64,000 nucleotides of DNA from Ancylostoma caninum (taxonomy: Eukaryota; Nematoda; Chromadorea; Rhabditida; Ancylostomatidae): assembly GCA_037903475.1 (NCBI GenBank), contig JBAJFG010000344.1, positions 1,116,001 to 1,180,000 on the forward strand. The letters run 5' to 3'. Positions 1 to 11,560 of this stretch are shown here, piece by piece. How positions within the stretch are numbered: the first letter of the stretch is position 1; the number at the start of each line of letters is the position of its first letter. The notes beneath the pieces are model-generated. The model was not told where the DNA came from, made no database searches, and worked only from the letters and a program-made list of their open reading frames with translations. A program made the translations under genes and the position numbers.

Positions 1-763
1 GTGTATGCTTACGTGGAAAAGACAAAGTGCTTCGGAGAAGCTCAGACATGCGATCTGAGCTCAGTATCCTAGTTGTCCTTAGAACTTTTGCAAACTCCTG
101 GAAAAAAATTGATGACGTCATCAAGCCTTAAACACCAGTCTGAGTAAGTTCTCAACTACTAAATATTTAGCTGATAATGTTACTTAAATAAATTTTGCGC
201 TATATTACCAACTACCTTACCATTTACCCACTGCAAAGTTCCCAGTGGTCAATTCTCTGCAGGACCCGCCTGAATTACCGTATCAAGCGTTCTCAATCAA
301 GCAGAACTCTTTGCATAATTGATGGAGCTTCTATGAATGCATTTGTTCCAATTTTGCATGAATACCCGTCAGAGGTAATGCAGTAGAAGCGAAATACGGT
401 AATAAGGAGTGAAAAGGCGCACAAGAGAGCTAAAGTGCCTAAGGAACAGACCTTAAAATCCATGACAGCCGCGGCGGACATGTCGGATGCGGGCTGCTCG
501 GCAGCATTCGAGCGGCCCTCGTCCGAAATGCTCTTGTTTTCCTCAAATAAGCAACTCCAGGAAACTTGAGAAATCGATCGGATTTGCGACATTTCGTTGC
601 CCGGTCGTTTAAGCGCGTTAAAAAATTGGGCTTGTCAAATGGCCACACCCCTTTTGGAAGGGGAAAATGACGAGAATTAGCCATTTTCTCACATTTTAAG
701 GAAGAACAACCCTTCAGACTCTTATAGGAATTTAGAAACATTGCAAAGAGGATGCGTATCCTA
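1..763. other. Noncoding stretch with weak open frames
   Basis: No firm gene is seen. Around 390-570 the plus strand is open for about 60 codons with a coding-like composition, but the minus strand is open over the same bases and there are no good splice sites, so it is not called. The right edge abuts an inverted-repeat element. Confidence 0.4.
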
Positions 764-1208
764 GTGAGAGAAAAAGGGGCGTGACCAGTCGAGTCTGATT
801 GGCGCATTTGGGCCGCCCGTCACGCCTATCTGTTTGAACTCGTACTATGTCGGCTACCTAACAAATGTAAAGCTGGCATCGAACATAACTCAATTCATTC
901 AACTATTCGAGCAGGACTAGATCTGAAGATTTCAAAAATTCAAAAAAAGGAGGGACCTAAATGCCGCTTCTTTTATTCCTAGAAGATTGTATTGCTTAGA
1001 ATCTTTCAAACATCCAAACCATGCACTTTTTCAAAGTCGACCTCTCGAATTCCAAATAAATCGATAGCTATCCATTGCATTGTTCGGTCGTAAGTATAAA
1101 CCACATGGTGTACTTATGGCGTGGCGCCCTACGAATTCATAGAGGGGGGACGTGATCTGCGGCCCGAATGCGCCAATCAGTCGTCTGGTCACGCCTCTTT
1201 TCCCTCAC
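764..1208. mobile_element. MITE-like element with about 60-bp terminal inverted repeats
   Basis: The left arm (764-824) and right arm (1151-1208) are near-perfect reverse complements. Both start GTGAG, run through a GGCGTGACCAG block and a CTGATTGGCGCATT block, and end near GGGCCGC. The centre of about 325 bp has no open frame of note. Long arms around a short noncoding core are typical of non-autonomous DNA transposons. I did not find a clear target-site duplication, so the superfamily is not assigned. No second copy was seen in this window. Confidence 0.75.
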
Positions 1209-2366
1209 AATGGTACATACATTTGTAAAGATATCCCAGAAGATTTTTGTGCCATAATCTAGGGTAAATCAAGATGCGCAACTATTCAGAAGCTAGTGCT
1301 CCAGAATTTGTCCATACATAAATGGAAAATCCACAATTTTTTTTCGGAGGAATTCTCTTAAACAAACCATAACCATAACAAACCATGCGTCTAAAATTTC
1401 TCCCAGAGGAAACTAGATGTTGCAGCTCATACGGAAAAATGCGAGAACTGTTGCCCAACCAGTGCCATGCTCGACTTTTATGACTCTTGGTGTGTTCCTT
1501 GAAGTACTCATCCTGGCGAGCCATAGCTGAGGAATACGGTAAGGACCAGTTCCCCTAGATAGAACAAATGCCTGTTCATCATCTTTAAAATGAGCCACTA
1601 AAAGCACATACTTATGCGATTCCACCGTAACATTTCACCATATATTCTTAGTTCCTTTAACAAGAGATACGTCAAAGTTCGGTGTCTTCACAGTAACCAA
1701 AACCAGCTTCTCTCCGGAATCCTACCAAATATCCCAAGAAAACTCGTACCTCCACGGATGTTCGTACCAACCAACGCAACGGCAGTCCACCACATGACAT
1801 TTGGCGCCCTCCGGCACATCGTCGATGTTGATCTGGCGACTTTTGGCGCCAGCCGCTGAAGACATCGAACTGCGAGTCTGCAACATGTGAGTATGAATTC
1901 AGCATTAGAAATTCGTTACATCGTAGAATATGAGCAACTGAGCAGCAAAAAATCGCCTGGAGCGTGAGAAAAATCGTCACAGTGAACAGAATTCACTCCG
2001 CCTTATATACTAGTTTTGAAATGTTTATTATTTACTGTTTACTCTCGTAATGGTCCAGTGGGCGTATGAATGTGGTAATCAAGCTGCACTCCGCAGAAAT
2101 GTTACGTCACTTCTGTTTACTGAGTTGTTGTTTTTTTTTTTGGCAAGTGCGCCGATGTTTACAGGAAGCCACGCCCACGGACATGAAATCCATAGGATAA
2201 ATGGGCTGAAGAAGTCGAGTTCTTAGACCTGTTTGAACTTCTGTGAAGGAACTTTTTAATAGTGTGTTAGTAGCAGCCTCTTTAATTATTAAAACTAGCT
2301 TAAAAATCTTTTTTCTGAACCTGCAAAGATTTTAAATCAGTCTCTTTCTCTTTTTTTTCTTTTACT
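1209..2366. other. Noncoding stretch, one weak first-exon-like reading
   Basis: Nothing firm. On the plus strand near 1830-1890 a short frame with an internal ATG runs into a good donor (AACAT|GTGAGT), but the minus strand is open over the same bases and no partner exon was found. A GCCACGCCCAC box lies at 2168-2178. Confidence 0.35.
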
Positions 2367-2716
2367 TGTGTATACTAGTCCTACTATGTATTACTGTATT
2401 ATATTCGTGTATGTATTACGCACATTACAACATATTATGTATTATATCATTTACATGTATTACTATATATTACTACTACGGTACTACTATGTATATATTA
2501 TTTTTTTTTTGTTTATTTTATACACCAAAAAGAAATGCGCCAAAAAATTAAAACAAAACACGTTCAGAAAGTGAAAAACGTCAACCAAGCACTAAGGAAA
2601 TATAACTCCAGAATAGAGCAAAGCAGTAAAAATGACGAAGCAGGAACGTATTATTATATTATGTTATGTTACTACGTATATTACTATATATTACTATGTA
2701 TATTACTATATATACG
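2367..2716. repeat. Low-complexity TATTAC-rich tract
   Basis: Two blocks (about 2372-2505 and 2648-2716) are built from degenerate TATTAC, TACTATA and TATGTATTA units, separated by an AT-rich spacer. Short open frames here translate to Tyr/Ile/Leu-rich strings and are artefacts of the repeat. Confidence 0.7.
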
Positions 2717-2719
2717 TCT

Positions 2720-5084
2720 CATACTTGTTTGGAATCTGAACTTCTCCATCTCAAGAACAAGTGCCTTTTTTCCAGAAGTGAAAGCACTCAATTTCCCTTT
2801 TTTTACCCAGTACTCTCAATGAAACAAGGATTCACGTCACTGAAATAAAGCTCCAGGAAGATATGTGCTCACCAAAATGCTACGGAAAACTGCCATTGAG
2901 TGAGAATCCTACTTCTATCTGAATGAACAGAGAGCGCTCCATAATAAGAAGTGTGCGTGAGCACAACATGCATTTCCACACGGATGATAGTATCTCCTCA
3001 GCTCGGGAGAGGAGAAATGAATTTTGTCCGTTGTTTTCACCTTAACCAAACAAAAAGTGCTCTGGTCAAACTGCAAAAATATACGGCTCAATCAATACGC
3101 ACTACTTATCTGACAAAACGCTTCCATCCTCCTAACTACAGAGGACAACTGTCACAGATGTATTCCAAACACAACAATATGAGAAGATGACTAAATATTT
3201 CTCGCAGAATCCCTTGAAAAATTCCTGTATCAATTATCAGAACGTTCATTACAATTTTTCCTGTATACTGGAACTGCAATTGTTGGAAACAGGTGCAATT
3301 TCCTCTGAAAATGGAACATTTGTCCACGACGGGCAAGCTGGTCTTGTTTTTGTCATGCAAAAAGGTACAGTTAACCATAAAACGCATCCAGAACACAGGA
3401 AAAATCGAACAAAATTGAAGTGACAGCCATGACTTCTCACCAAAAGAAGTTGCCCAAATTTGAACAAAGCATTTCATATCTATTGATCCACAAAGTCTGG
3501 TGACAGCAACAATAAATTGCCGCATCTACTCTCGATTACGTGAGAATTGTCATGCTAGATGTCAGTCTTCAAAACAGGGTAAACGGGAAGAGTACGAGTT
3601 TTGAGGGGACCAAATATGTAGGGAAAAGTTTGAATATGCGAAACCGAGCCAACTCGTCCGAGGAGAAAACGCAACAGCAACAAGCGGCCAGGAAAACTGA
3701 CAAAAAGTGTCAAGTTCGTCCCCTCATACATCAAACCGCCCATCAACATGGCACCCCTAGGAAAACGCAACAAAAACAAGACTGGCGCTGCTCTTCAACG
3801 TAATTAATTACTTATCAGTATAGGGTCCTAATAAAGAATAAAAATGGACAGTGTCAATGGCACTTCTGTTCCTTTACTACTGATTACTATGTAGTACAGA
3901 TTAAGTAGTCGGTTACTTTCCCCTGAAAAGTATGCGAAAACGGCGGAACGAAAAATTCTCAATAAATACACCAACTTATTCTTCTCATATTAATTGAATT
4001 TTCGACGACAGCACCTGTCAGAAAAATATGAACTTATTTAGAGGTAATAACAAGACTATGACTGATAATTTCAATTTGTACAAACTCGTCGCATAAAACT
4101 TTGAAAAAAAAAACATCTGATTTTTTTTGAAGACAATCGGAATTGTATCTTTTCAAGAAGAATGAACCATTCATCCTGAAGACCAGAACAAGCGATTGAC
4201 TGGTAAAACGAAACAAAAACAGTTATAGAACTTCGTTAAATTATTTTGTTATACAAGAAAGTTTAGGGCTTTTATTTTTAATGTTTTCGTTTAGGTATAT
4301 TCAGTTAGTTATTTTAATATCTAAAATTGATATAGCACATAAAAACAGAAAATACCTCTACCTTAGAAAGTCGCTCACCCACCAGACCACAAATGACATG
4401 CGATCGCTTGCCAACGCAGAGAAAATTCGCGATATATTTGAAATTATTGATGAAGGGGAAAATAGAACAAAGCGTTAAAAAAATGCTAGATATCCAATAA
4501 ATACGAAGATATGAAAAATAAAAAAGTAGATAAGTGATAAATAATCATAATCATACAAAAAAGAAAAAGCTACAAGATGCACAAATGATCCGAGGAAGAA
4601 GAACGCGGAAATTCATCGCAAGAATTTTTCGAAAATGAAATTGCTGGATTTGCACAGTTTCTCAACATCTTTAGTACCAGTTTTCACTATTTCCTTTCAC
4701 TCCTTCCTCCCACGACTTTTTCAAAGTTCATTTTAGAAACGGGAATCGTGTAATCGCATAGGTGTTGAGGGAATGAATAAATTGTTCAAAAACACCAAAT
4801 AAGGAGAAATGAAGCTGAGCAAAGCGAAGAATCCGCGTAAAAAATAATATTAAAGCATAGTAATAGCTGGAACTCAAAATTAAGATTTACTTGCAGGATG
4901 TGAAAGTTGACAACAAAACATCTACGTAGGGTAACACGTAATGGTATTTGGAAAAACTTCAATTCCTCAAAAACTGTTGAAAAACATTCAAGAAAAGGAG
5001 TGAGTAAAAAATCCTAAAAATAAATACGTCGATAAAAATGAATAAATAAATATAAATAAATAAAAATTGAATACATAATACTGT
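2720..5084. other. AT-rich noncoding stretch with weak ORFs
   Basis: No gene is convincing. Around 3640-3799 three frames are open together. One plus frame ends with a basic, proline-containing tail (FVPSYIKPPINMAPLGKR...) before a TAA at about 3800 and an AATAAA at about 3833, so it could be a small or broken gene. A short plus ORF at 4281-4478 has a polar C-terminal half. Both are too weak to call. Confidence 0.35.
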
Positions 5085-5092
5085 AAAGAGGG

Positions 5093-5220
5093 TAGGGGGT
5101 GTAGAGCGCTATGCCAGGAAAGGCCGGAACAGCCAGGCTCTGCGATTGGTCAATTTACGCAACCAGCCAATCGCAGTACCCGACAGCGCTGCCCATTCCA
5201 GGTGTAACGCTCCACACCCC
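5093..5220. mobile_element. 128-bp MITE (CCAATCGC family) with 8-bp target duplication
   Basis: The ends are inverted: the left starts GGGGTGTAGAGCG and the right, reverse-complemented, starts GGGGTGTGGAGCG. The interior carries TGCGATTGGT and CCAGCCAATCGCA as a second inverted pair. Immediately outside, AAAGAGGG occurs at 5085-5092 and again at 5221-5228, an exact 8-bp duplication. An 8-bp target duplication is the hallmark of the hAT superfamily, so a hAT-derived non-autonomous element is the best reading. Related copies lie at 26.2 and 47.3 kb. Confidence 0.8.
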
Positions 5221-5228
5221 AAAGAGGG

Positions 5229-6300
5229 AGTTGTTCCCAATTCTCTAAACAGAGCTTAAAAACAGGAAATCTCAGAAATGTTTGAGTTTTGTACCTATAC
5301 ACACAAAGACAGAAAAATGGATGACCCTAGAAAGGAATAGAAGAAACAAAAACGTTTTTTGTAAAGAAAAATCGACTGGAACAGTATCACGCTGTCACAT
5401 TAAGACCGGAAGAATATATGCGAAAGTATAAAAAAATAAAAATAGAGATAAAATCCATAAGCGTACGTAATGACGTTGAATAGCAGACGTGAGCCACAGC
5501 CATGATCAATATCGAACATTAATGCGAAAAACAATGCAACAATGCCGAAAGCCCTTAATCAGGCCGGAGGCCCCGAGGCTGTTGAGGCCCGGCCCACTTG
5601 AATAGGCCTAACAACAGAGTAGCCTTGACCTTGGACTGGTAGCACAGCGTGGACGTCAAAAGCCGAAAAAAAAATCGCCGAAATTCGCAGCTGGGCAGGC
5701 ACTCGCACGCATCAGTGAACATTTATCGCCGTTGGCGTGAAGCTGCTGCTGCTGGCAGTGTGATGCCTATGTTTCAGTGTCCGAGTTGTCGTCCGTTCCA
5801 AATTTGGACACTTGCCAAATCGATCAAACACACACACCGCTCAGTCTCACTCACTCGTAACACAGATAAAACTCCATTTCACAGACCATCCAGCGCTCCG
5901 CACACTTCGCTCGCACGCGCAAACCAATCGCCAATTTCGACGTCGTCGCCGCTGTTGCTCGCCGCCGACTCAGCTGGAAATCAGTCCAGCACTTAATCAG
6001 CCGCTGGATCTGCTCGGACAATGAGCGGCGACGCTCGTTAGCCGACGGCAACCACGGAAAGCACAGAAATTTCGTTCAGCTTTCATGGGGAAATTGCAGC
6101 CTATGCTCTCATATTACGCTGAAAAACATAACGAGCTCCTCGCAGGGTACACAAAATTAGCTGCTGGCGAGGAAAAACGTGGAAACGCAAGCCTGGGAGC
6201 CTTTACAGCTTTTCCGTGTTGCAATATGACCTGGATTGGAGAGAGGGAACGAAGGCAGTGGGCGGTCTGGCGCATGATATCACCATCTAGACGCTAGGCG
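5229..6300. promoter_or_regulatory. CpG-rich, promoter-like stretch; no firm gene
   Basis: Between about 5640 and 6060 CpG dinucleotides are dense and both strands are open, as often seen around 5' ends. A plus-strand ORF (6085-6297) begins MGKLQPMLSYYAEKHNELLA and has a coding-like first half, but no donor or partner exon was found. Whether this is a promoter with a first exon is an inference only. Confidence 0.25.
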
Positions 6301-7979
6301 ACTTCACCTCGAGGCCAACTGGATAGCCTGCAATGGTATCCTAGGTTGAAAATGAAGGGGTGAGCAACAATGACATCGCTCCACAGTAAAACTACCACCC
6401 ACCGTACCTACGATCACGCCTCAGGCGGCTGTGATCTGAATTTGACCACATCAGCCTTATTGGCAATCGATTGGTTCGGCCTCAGTCTTGCTAGAATCTA
6501 CGCCACTAGCAGCGTCCTTTTCATTTTTCAATCAGTTTACTCTTTACTTTCTCGTCTCTTTAGCAGCACTCACTACCCTTAACCCTACTACAACCCTGTA
6601 AGTAACCTACTACATCTTAGCTAGGGCCATGGGGCCTAGGAGTACATTTGGCTCAAAACAGCTCTCGCTCTAATTCAATACATGTTGGTTGGTTCAGGCC
6701 CTCATGTTCCCACTCATTAGTCTTTCCTAAAAATCATACTGTGTTCTAAGATTAGCATTAATCAACTCTTGTTAACATCACGTTGGCTCTACCTTACCAT
6801 AGTTTTCTCCAGTGATTTTTGCTCACGATTGACGATATTTATTTTGTGGTTCTGACATGTGTGAACTCGGATAGTCAAACGAATGGGCCCATTGAGGCTC
6901 CGATGCGCGACAAGGACCGTGGAATCATCCAAAAGTGTTTTTTTTTATAGCCAACACAGTAAACGATAGCTCAACGTGAGTGGTATACAACTAGGATTCC
7001 AGGAAAAAATAACAAGACGTCAAAGGCAGGGAGCTGATGGATGAACAACGACTGGAGCAAGCCTTTGCAAAATCTGCAAATTGAGCAGATTCAACTCAGT
7101 CATAAAGCTAACCTCAGACCGCCAATTATGTCTGAAATTATAGGTTGTGCCATCGCTTTTGTCTTCTGAGCTCCTAGTGCGACTGGGCTGCAATTACCAG
7201 TACCAATAAACAATTAGAAGCAGCGGCTTAGACTAAAGATCCGTACTGCAGTATGTATGAGGCCATGAATTCCTATTATACAAGTAGAACTATCGAAATC
7301 AGACGATATATCGCTTCAATAAGCAAATCTGAACTCGCTCCATTCTCTTTTTTCCTTTTATCTTCCACTAGTACCTAATTTCCATCCTTTCTTTGAAAAA
7401 GAACATACGTAACTGATCCATCCTCGCTTTCCTTGTCACGGCACCCTTTTATAAAGTTGACTAAGTGAAATGATATTCAAGCATCCATCCGAATATGCAA
7501 TAACTATTCGATTACTCTAATAACTCCTTAATTACTCTTCCACTAGGTCAAAAGAGTAGTAAATGCTCTGATTAGAGACCTTTCCTTGACAAACAGTGAC
7601 CAATCCACATTCCCTCTATCCGTGCCTTCATTCATGTTTCCGTATACTTTAACCCATTAGAAAGGCTGGATCTATTTCTATCCCGAATGGTTCCCATTCC
7701 ACTTCAAATATGGCCCTCATTACTTGTAAAATAGTGCCGTCTCAATAGAACCCCTTCCAGAGCAATCAATCCAATTTAAATTATGAGAGAAGGAAGGAAG
7801 ACATTGGACAAGGACGAAAGGATTACATTAAGAGCTCTAAGTCAGTACTCTCACGTCTCTCAAATTTACTGGTAAATATTCAGGGTTGAAAAGGCTCGGT
7901 AATCCTACCCATGAAAGGCATAGGACACTACTTAACGAGTAAAATATGTAAAAAAAGAGAAAACATACACAAAACACAA
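6301..7979. other. Noncoding stretch
   Basis: Apart from the weak minus-strand exon described at 6798-6935 nothing stands out: no repeats of known type, no long frames, and composition like the surrounding intergenic DNA. Confidence 0.4.
6798..6935 (-). CDS. Weak exon candidate
   Basis: On the minus strand a frame of about 45 codons (containing DDSTVLVAHRSLNGPIRL) runs into a good donor, ACTATG|GTAAGG, at 6797. The upstream edge is undefined, because no acceptor is visible before the A-rich tract at about 6940. A second frame over the same bases is also open for a shorter distance. I do not recognise the product. Confidence 0.2.
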
Positions 7980-8001
7980 ATATATTCTGTGACCAGAACC
8001 C

Positions 8002-8300
8002 AAGGGTCTGGGGGCATAATTGGAACGATGACTAATCTCATACCCATGGTTAGCAGCTGGGTATAGACAATGGCATATCTGAGTAAGCATGTTGACGCAT
8101 GCCAGTCAAAGGGTAAAGGGTACGTTAACACGTTTACCATAGGTAGTCATAATAATGGATCCAGGTCTAATAAAAGTATTGGTGTGCACAAATTTACCGT
8201 TTATCTGGCACCCATCGAAACAATGATGAACGTTTAGAGAAATACAACCTTACCTACACCCAGCTGTTACCCATGGGTAAGAGATTACCCAAGCCCAGAC
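8002..8300. repeat. Degenerate copies of the ATTACCCAGGGTAA element family
   Basis: 8002-8170 starts GGTCTGGGGGCATAATTGG, has CTAATCTCATACCCATGG near its left end, and ends CCATAGGTAGTCATAATAAT plus GGATCCAGG. That matches the inverted ends of the better copies at 48 and 56 kb. A second partial piece (about 8240-8300) carries TTACCCATGGGTAAGAGATT. Both are eroded and noncoding. Confidence 0.55.
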
Positions 8301-9540
8301 GGAGGAAACTCCCCGAATGTCGTGACGTAAGCTCGGTTCCAGTAATCAGTTATAAATTGAGTGTAGAACTGGCCAGAATAAGAATGTGATTTTTGTGATT
8401 GTGATTATTTTGAGAGCGAATAGCAGATGGTCCGATTTGGACATGATGCTGGACAAACAACGCCCTTTAACACGGAGTCAGTATAATATATAGTAATTAC
8501 CTGGATAAATGGATAAAAAATATATGAGCGAGAAGAGAAATCATTGATAGAAAGTTCATAAGAACATTTAAATTTCACTGAATCAACAGTAATGCATCTG
8601 AGCTAACAAATGGTCCAAGATTTTGAAGGAAAATAGCAGCATCGCGCTGCATTTGCCTCGTCGTCGTCGTTGTCCCAGGAGATGCACTTTATATCTTTCA
8701 AGCTGCTGCCATATTTAACTACTAGTACCAGTCAAAGCGCCGAAGCCATTCAATGACAAGTTTCTCAGCGAATTTGCTGAAATTCTGCACATAAACATCG
8801 ATGGCGTCATGTGCAACGCTGGGATCGACTAGACGACTCTCTGGAGATAATGCGTGGAGCGATGAGTAGCTCTGATAGAGAGGGGGGGGGGGGTTACTGA
8901 GGCAAAAAGGCGCAAATTGTCGGGTTGTCCGGTGGATTTGCAGAAAATATGGAATAAGGTGCATTTACCCACATTTACAGCGTCCTGGAGTAAATTTGGA
9001 GGAAAAAGATCGGATTTTGGCCCATTAAAACACAGGAGTGATGATATGTCGCTTTGAAAACGACCAGTTATACACACATTCCCCCAGTTTCCCTCACTTT
9101 TTAATCACTTCCCCTGTAAACGAATCTGTCATCTTGGAACTATGAGTCCTAAGCAGCTTAATAGCATTTTTCTGGGCTTCTGGATGAAGTGAAAGTTAAA
9201 TCCATGCAATCCCACCCATGAAGCACCATTACTAAGCCTATTTCCTAGCGATTTTTGGGCATTTTGAACATACTCCTGTGATAGGAACATTTTCCATATG
9301 AGAGAAACTTTCTTAAGGAATAAAAACTTACAACTTATCTATTCTCTTTCGTGGAAACCCTTCTCTGAAGCAATATTTCAAACAAATCCATTATTTCCCT
9401 ACTCCTACGTCAGCGGGACCCCCAACAGAGGTTCACGTTCTCGAAATGGAAGAGTTTTCCCGGCATGAATGAATTTTTTCACACTCTGTAGAAGAAGGGC
9501 GGCCTTACGATCCGCCAGGACGAGATATCACAATTTTATA
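8301..9540. other. Noncoding stretch with a poly-G run
   Basis: No gene is supported. A G homopolymer of about 12 lies at 8881-8892. Two overlapping minus-strand frames (8722-9077) are chance-length and read through the poly-C complement, so they are not called. Confidence 0.4.
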
Positions 9541-9815
9541 ATAGTTTGATATTCATTGGGATGATTATGAAGAATTCTAGTTATTTGTAGCTGCGATTTA
9601 TTTTTTTGGAGCAGCTCAAAGTGTATTTAAATGAATAAAATAAATAAATAAATACGATTTTTGTGATATTGCCTCGGTCAGAAGCAGCTAGCAGTGATAG
9701 AAGGTGTTCCCTGAGGGAGGTGTTCCCTGTTATCTGGTTATTAAATGGGATGACCAAGCAGAATTCTAGACGTGTAACTGTAGTTTGGTTTTTTTTGGAG
9801 CACCTTCGAGTGTAT

Positions 9816-9848
<33 letters not shown>

Positions 9849-9856
9849 AAATAAAG
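9541..9856 (+). repeat. Tandem pair of AAAT-tailed retroelement-like 3' ends
   Basis: Two diverged copies about 175 bp apart share the same order: GAATTCTAG, a T-run, TTTGGAGCA, then GTGTATTTAAAT, ending in (TAAA)n tails of different length. A shared body followed by a variable simple-repeat tail is how 3' ends of non-LTR retroposons look. No reverse-transcriptase frame is present, so these would be truncated or SINE-like copies. Confidence 0.5.
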
Positions 9857-9912
9857 GACAATTTATACTAGATGCGTGCTTCAGCCGCGCGCCAGACGCA
9901 CGCACGCATATA
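9856..9912 (+). mobile_element. Fragment of the CGTGCGTC element family
   Basis: The segment begins GGACAATTTATACTAGATGC and continues into GCGTGCTTCAGCCGCGCG then CAGACGCACGCACGCAT. This is the left end of the elements described at 52.2-53.1 kb. Only one arm is present. It sits directly at the end of the AAAT tail. Confidence 0.6.
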
Positions 9913-10087
9913 TTGCATATATTTATTGAGCTGCGTCAAAGCTAGGCGAAAAATACAGGAAAATTTCTAGGAGCGTATATGAATTACGAATAATTAATAG
10001 TAATAGGACGAAAATAAAGCCGGTTCCACGCATTTCAGCAAATCCCAATCAGTAAATTAGGACTTGACTATCTTAAAAAAAGAAGAA

Positions 10088-10510
10088 CTAGAATGTATGC
10101 TCTAGCTTCCGTTTCGTACCATGTGAAAAAATTACAGCGACGAAAAAAACTGCAGGAAAGTATATCATATTATAGTTCAAGGCATAGGGCTTCCCTAGAC
10201 ATGAGCCAATTTCCCAGTAAACTCCTGCGTTTTCCACAGCAATAGCAACATTGGCCATATAAGGAACTTGATAGCAGAATAAGAGCGTGACAATGGGTTT
10301 TTGAGGCACAAAACGAACCAAACGGAATAACGTCATCGGAAGGCGAACGAGCGCATCGCAGGCATTGCACGCTTGCACTAGCAACAAGGCAATGAGCCAT
10401 GGACATATCTTCCAGCCAGTGCACCACAATTTCATCCCAAATCTATGGTTTTTGTGGCTTTTTTGGGTAACAGCTACTATGCCTCCATGCATGCCAATCG
10501 ACAGATGCAA
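10088..10510 (-). CDS. 140-codon ORF, hydrophobic, unrecognised
   Basis: An intact minus-strand frame with hydrophobic stretches around KICPWLIALLLVQACNAC and NMIYFPAVFFVAVIFSHGTK and a basic tail ending KRKLEHTF. The pattern could suggest a membrane-protein remnant such as a chemoreceptor piece. A second minus-strand frame is open over the same bases and no splice sites frame it. In 64 kb of this composition a few frames of this length are expected by chance, so this may be noncoding. Confidence 0.22.
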   Translation of the reverse strand: MHLSIGMHGGIVAVTQKSHKNHRFGMKLWCTGWKICPWLIALLLVQACNACDALVRLPMTLFRLVRFVPQKPIVTLLFCYQVPYMANVAIAVENAGVYWEIGSCLGKPYALNYNMIYFPAVFFVAVIFSHGTKRKLEHTF

Positions 10511-11560
10511 GCGCTAGCGAGAAATTTCGGAGATGGAGCTGTGAAAAGCGGGCCGATCATTGTCCAACGGGTAAAATCAGGCAGATATGGGCTAGTGGAG
10601 AACCCATGGTGGACTGTAGAGTGGACGAGTACTAAGCGCATATTCCGGAATACCAGCAGGATATCAGTGGGATAAGGGTGCACTACCAGATCAGCATCTA
10701 TTGATGTAGGAGAAATTCGATTGACAATTCAGAAACCGAACGTTGAACGTTCGAATATTCGGGAGGAAGAAAGCCTTTCAACCATATCTCCCTTTGAGCC
10801 GTACTGTTCTCCCTTTTTCGAGCACTTGGAACTCGAGGTAACCCTTACTGTGATTATTTTACTCCACTTATTTTACTTGCGTTGCTATGTGTTTCATTGC
10901 TTTAACAATAGTTGAAATTCACTCGCAAATTTAACGTGGGAGAGCGCCACGAGTGCGCGACTGCCCTGTGACCCGGTCCCGCCGCGCACATTGCAGTACG
11001 GTAGTTCCCACGCTGTTGTCGCGTGCGGACGGTACGGCGCGGCTGATTTTTGAAATCAGTCTTCGCTGTGCTGTGACGTCGGACGGTCGGGTTCTGATGT
11101 GCTCTCGCGTTGTATTGTTCATTGCTGTTCGTCGTCTACCATCTGTAGGAGTAACAGGTTCTCCTCCGGGTTATCCTGCCGTCTATCGTCTACACACCAC
11201 TACCTACTATACCTAGGCTGGCGTTCGCTGTAGCCTTACTGGTTTGACGTCATTTCTAATACGTCGTGTGGTTTATGTACCTTATGAAACATCTAACACT
11301 TCGTCTCATGTTATGTGTCATGCATGTTGCGTCATCGTTATACTCGTTAGTAATCATCATTGCGGGCGGAGCGGAAACTGGGGAGAATCCTGTGAGGGAC
11401 TCGTAAAGGGGCAGCGGATACCTAGGTTCCTGCCGGGTACATCTGTGGGGATAGATCGCGACTAGCATTGTAAGGAGAGCATCCTCCACGGACGATATCA
11501 GTAGTACTCAGGGTCTACCCTGTACAACTGAGCTATGTACAAGTAATCCAAAGATGTTCC
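10511..11560. other. Stretch with CpG-rich part and tRNA-like A-box, no firm gene
   Basis: From about 10940 to 11200 the sequence is CpG-rich and open on several frames. On the minus strand near 11505-11545 there is a TAGCTCAGTTG box resembling the internal A-box promoter of tRNA-derived sequences, but no matching B-box follows, so no tRNA or SINE is called. Confidence 0.3.

Noticed and set aside
3136..3525. 129-codon minus ORF
   Set aside because: Composition is not coding-like, other frames are open over parts of it, and a frame of this length is expected by chance in 64 kb.
11490..11545. tRNA gene on the minus strand
   Set aside because: An A-box-like TAGCTCAGTTG is present, but no B-box, anticodon stem or terminator follows.
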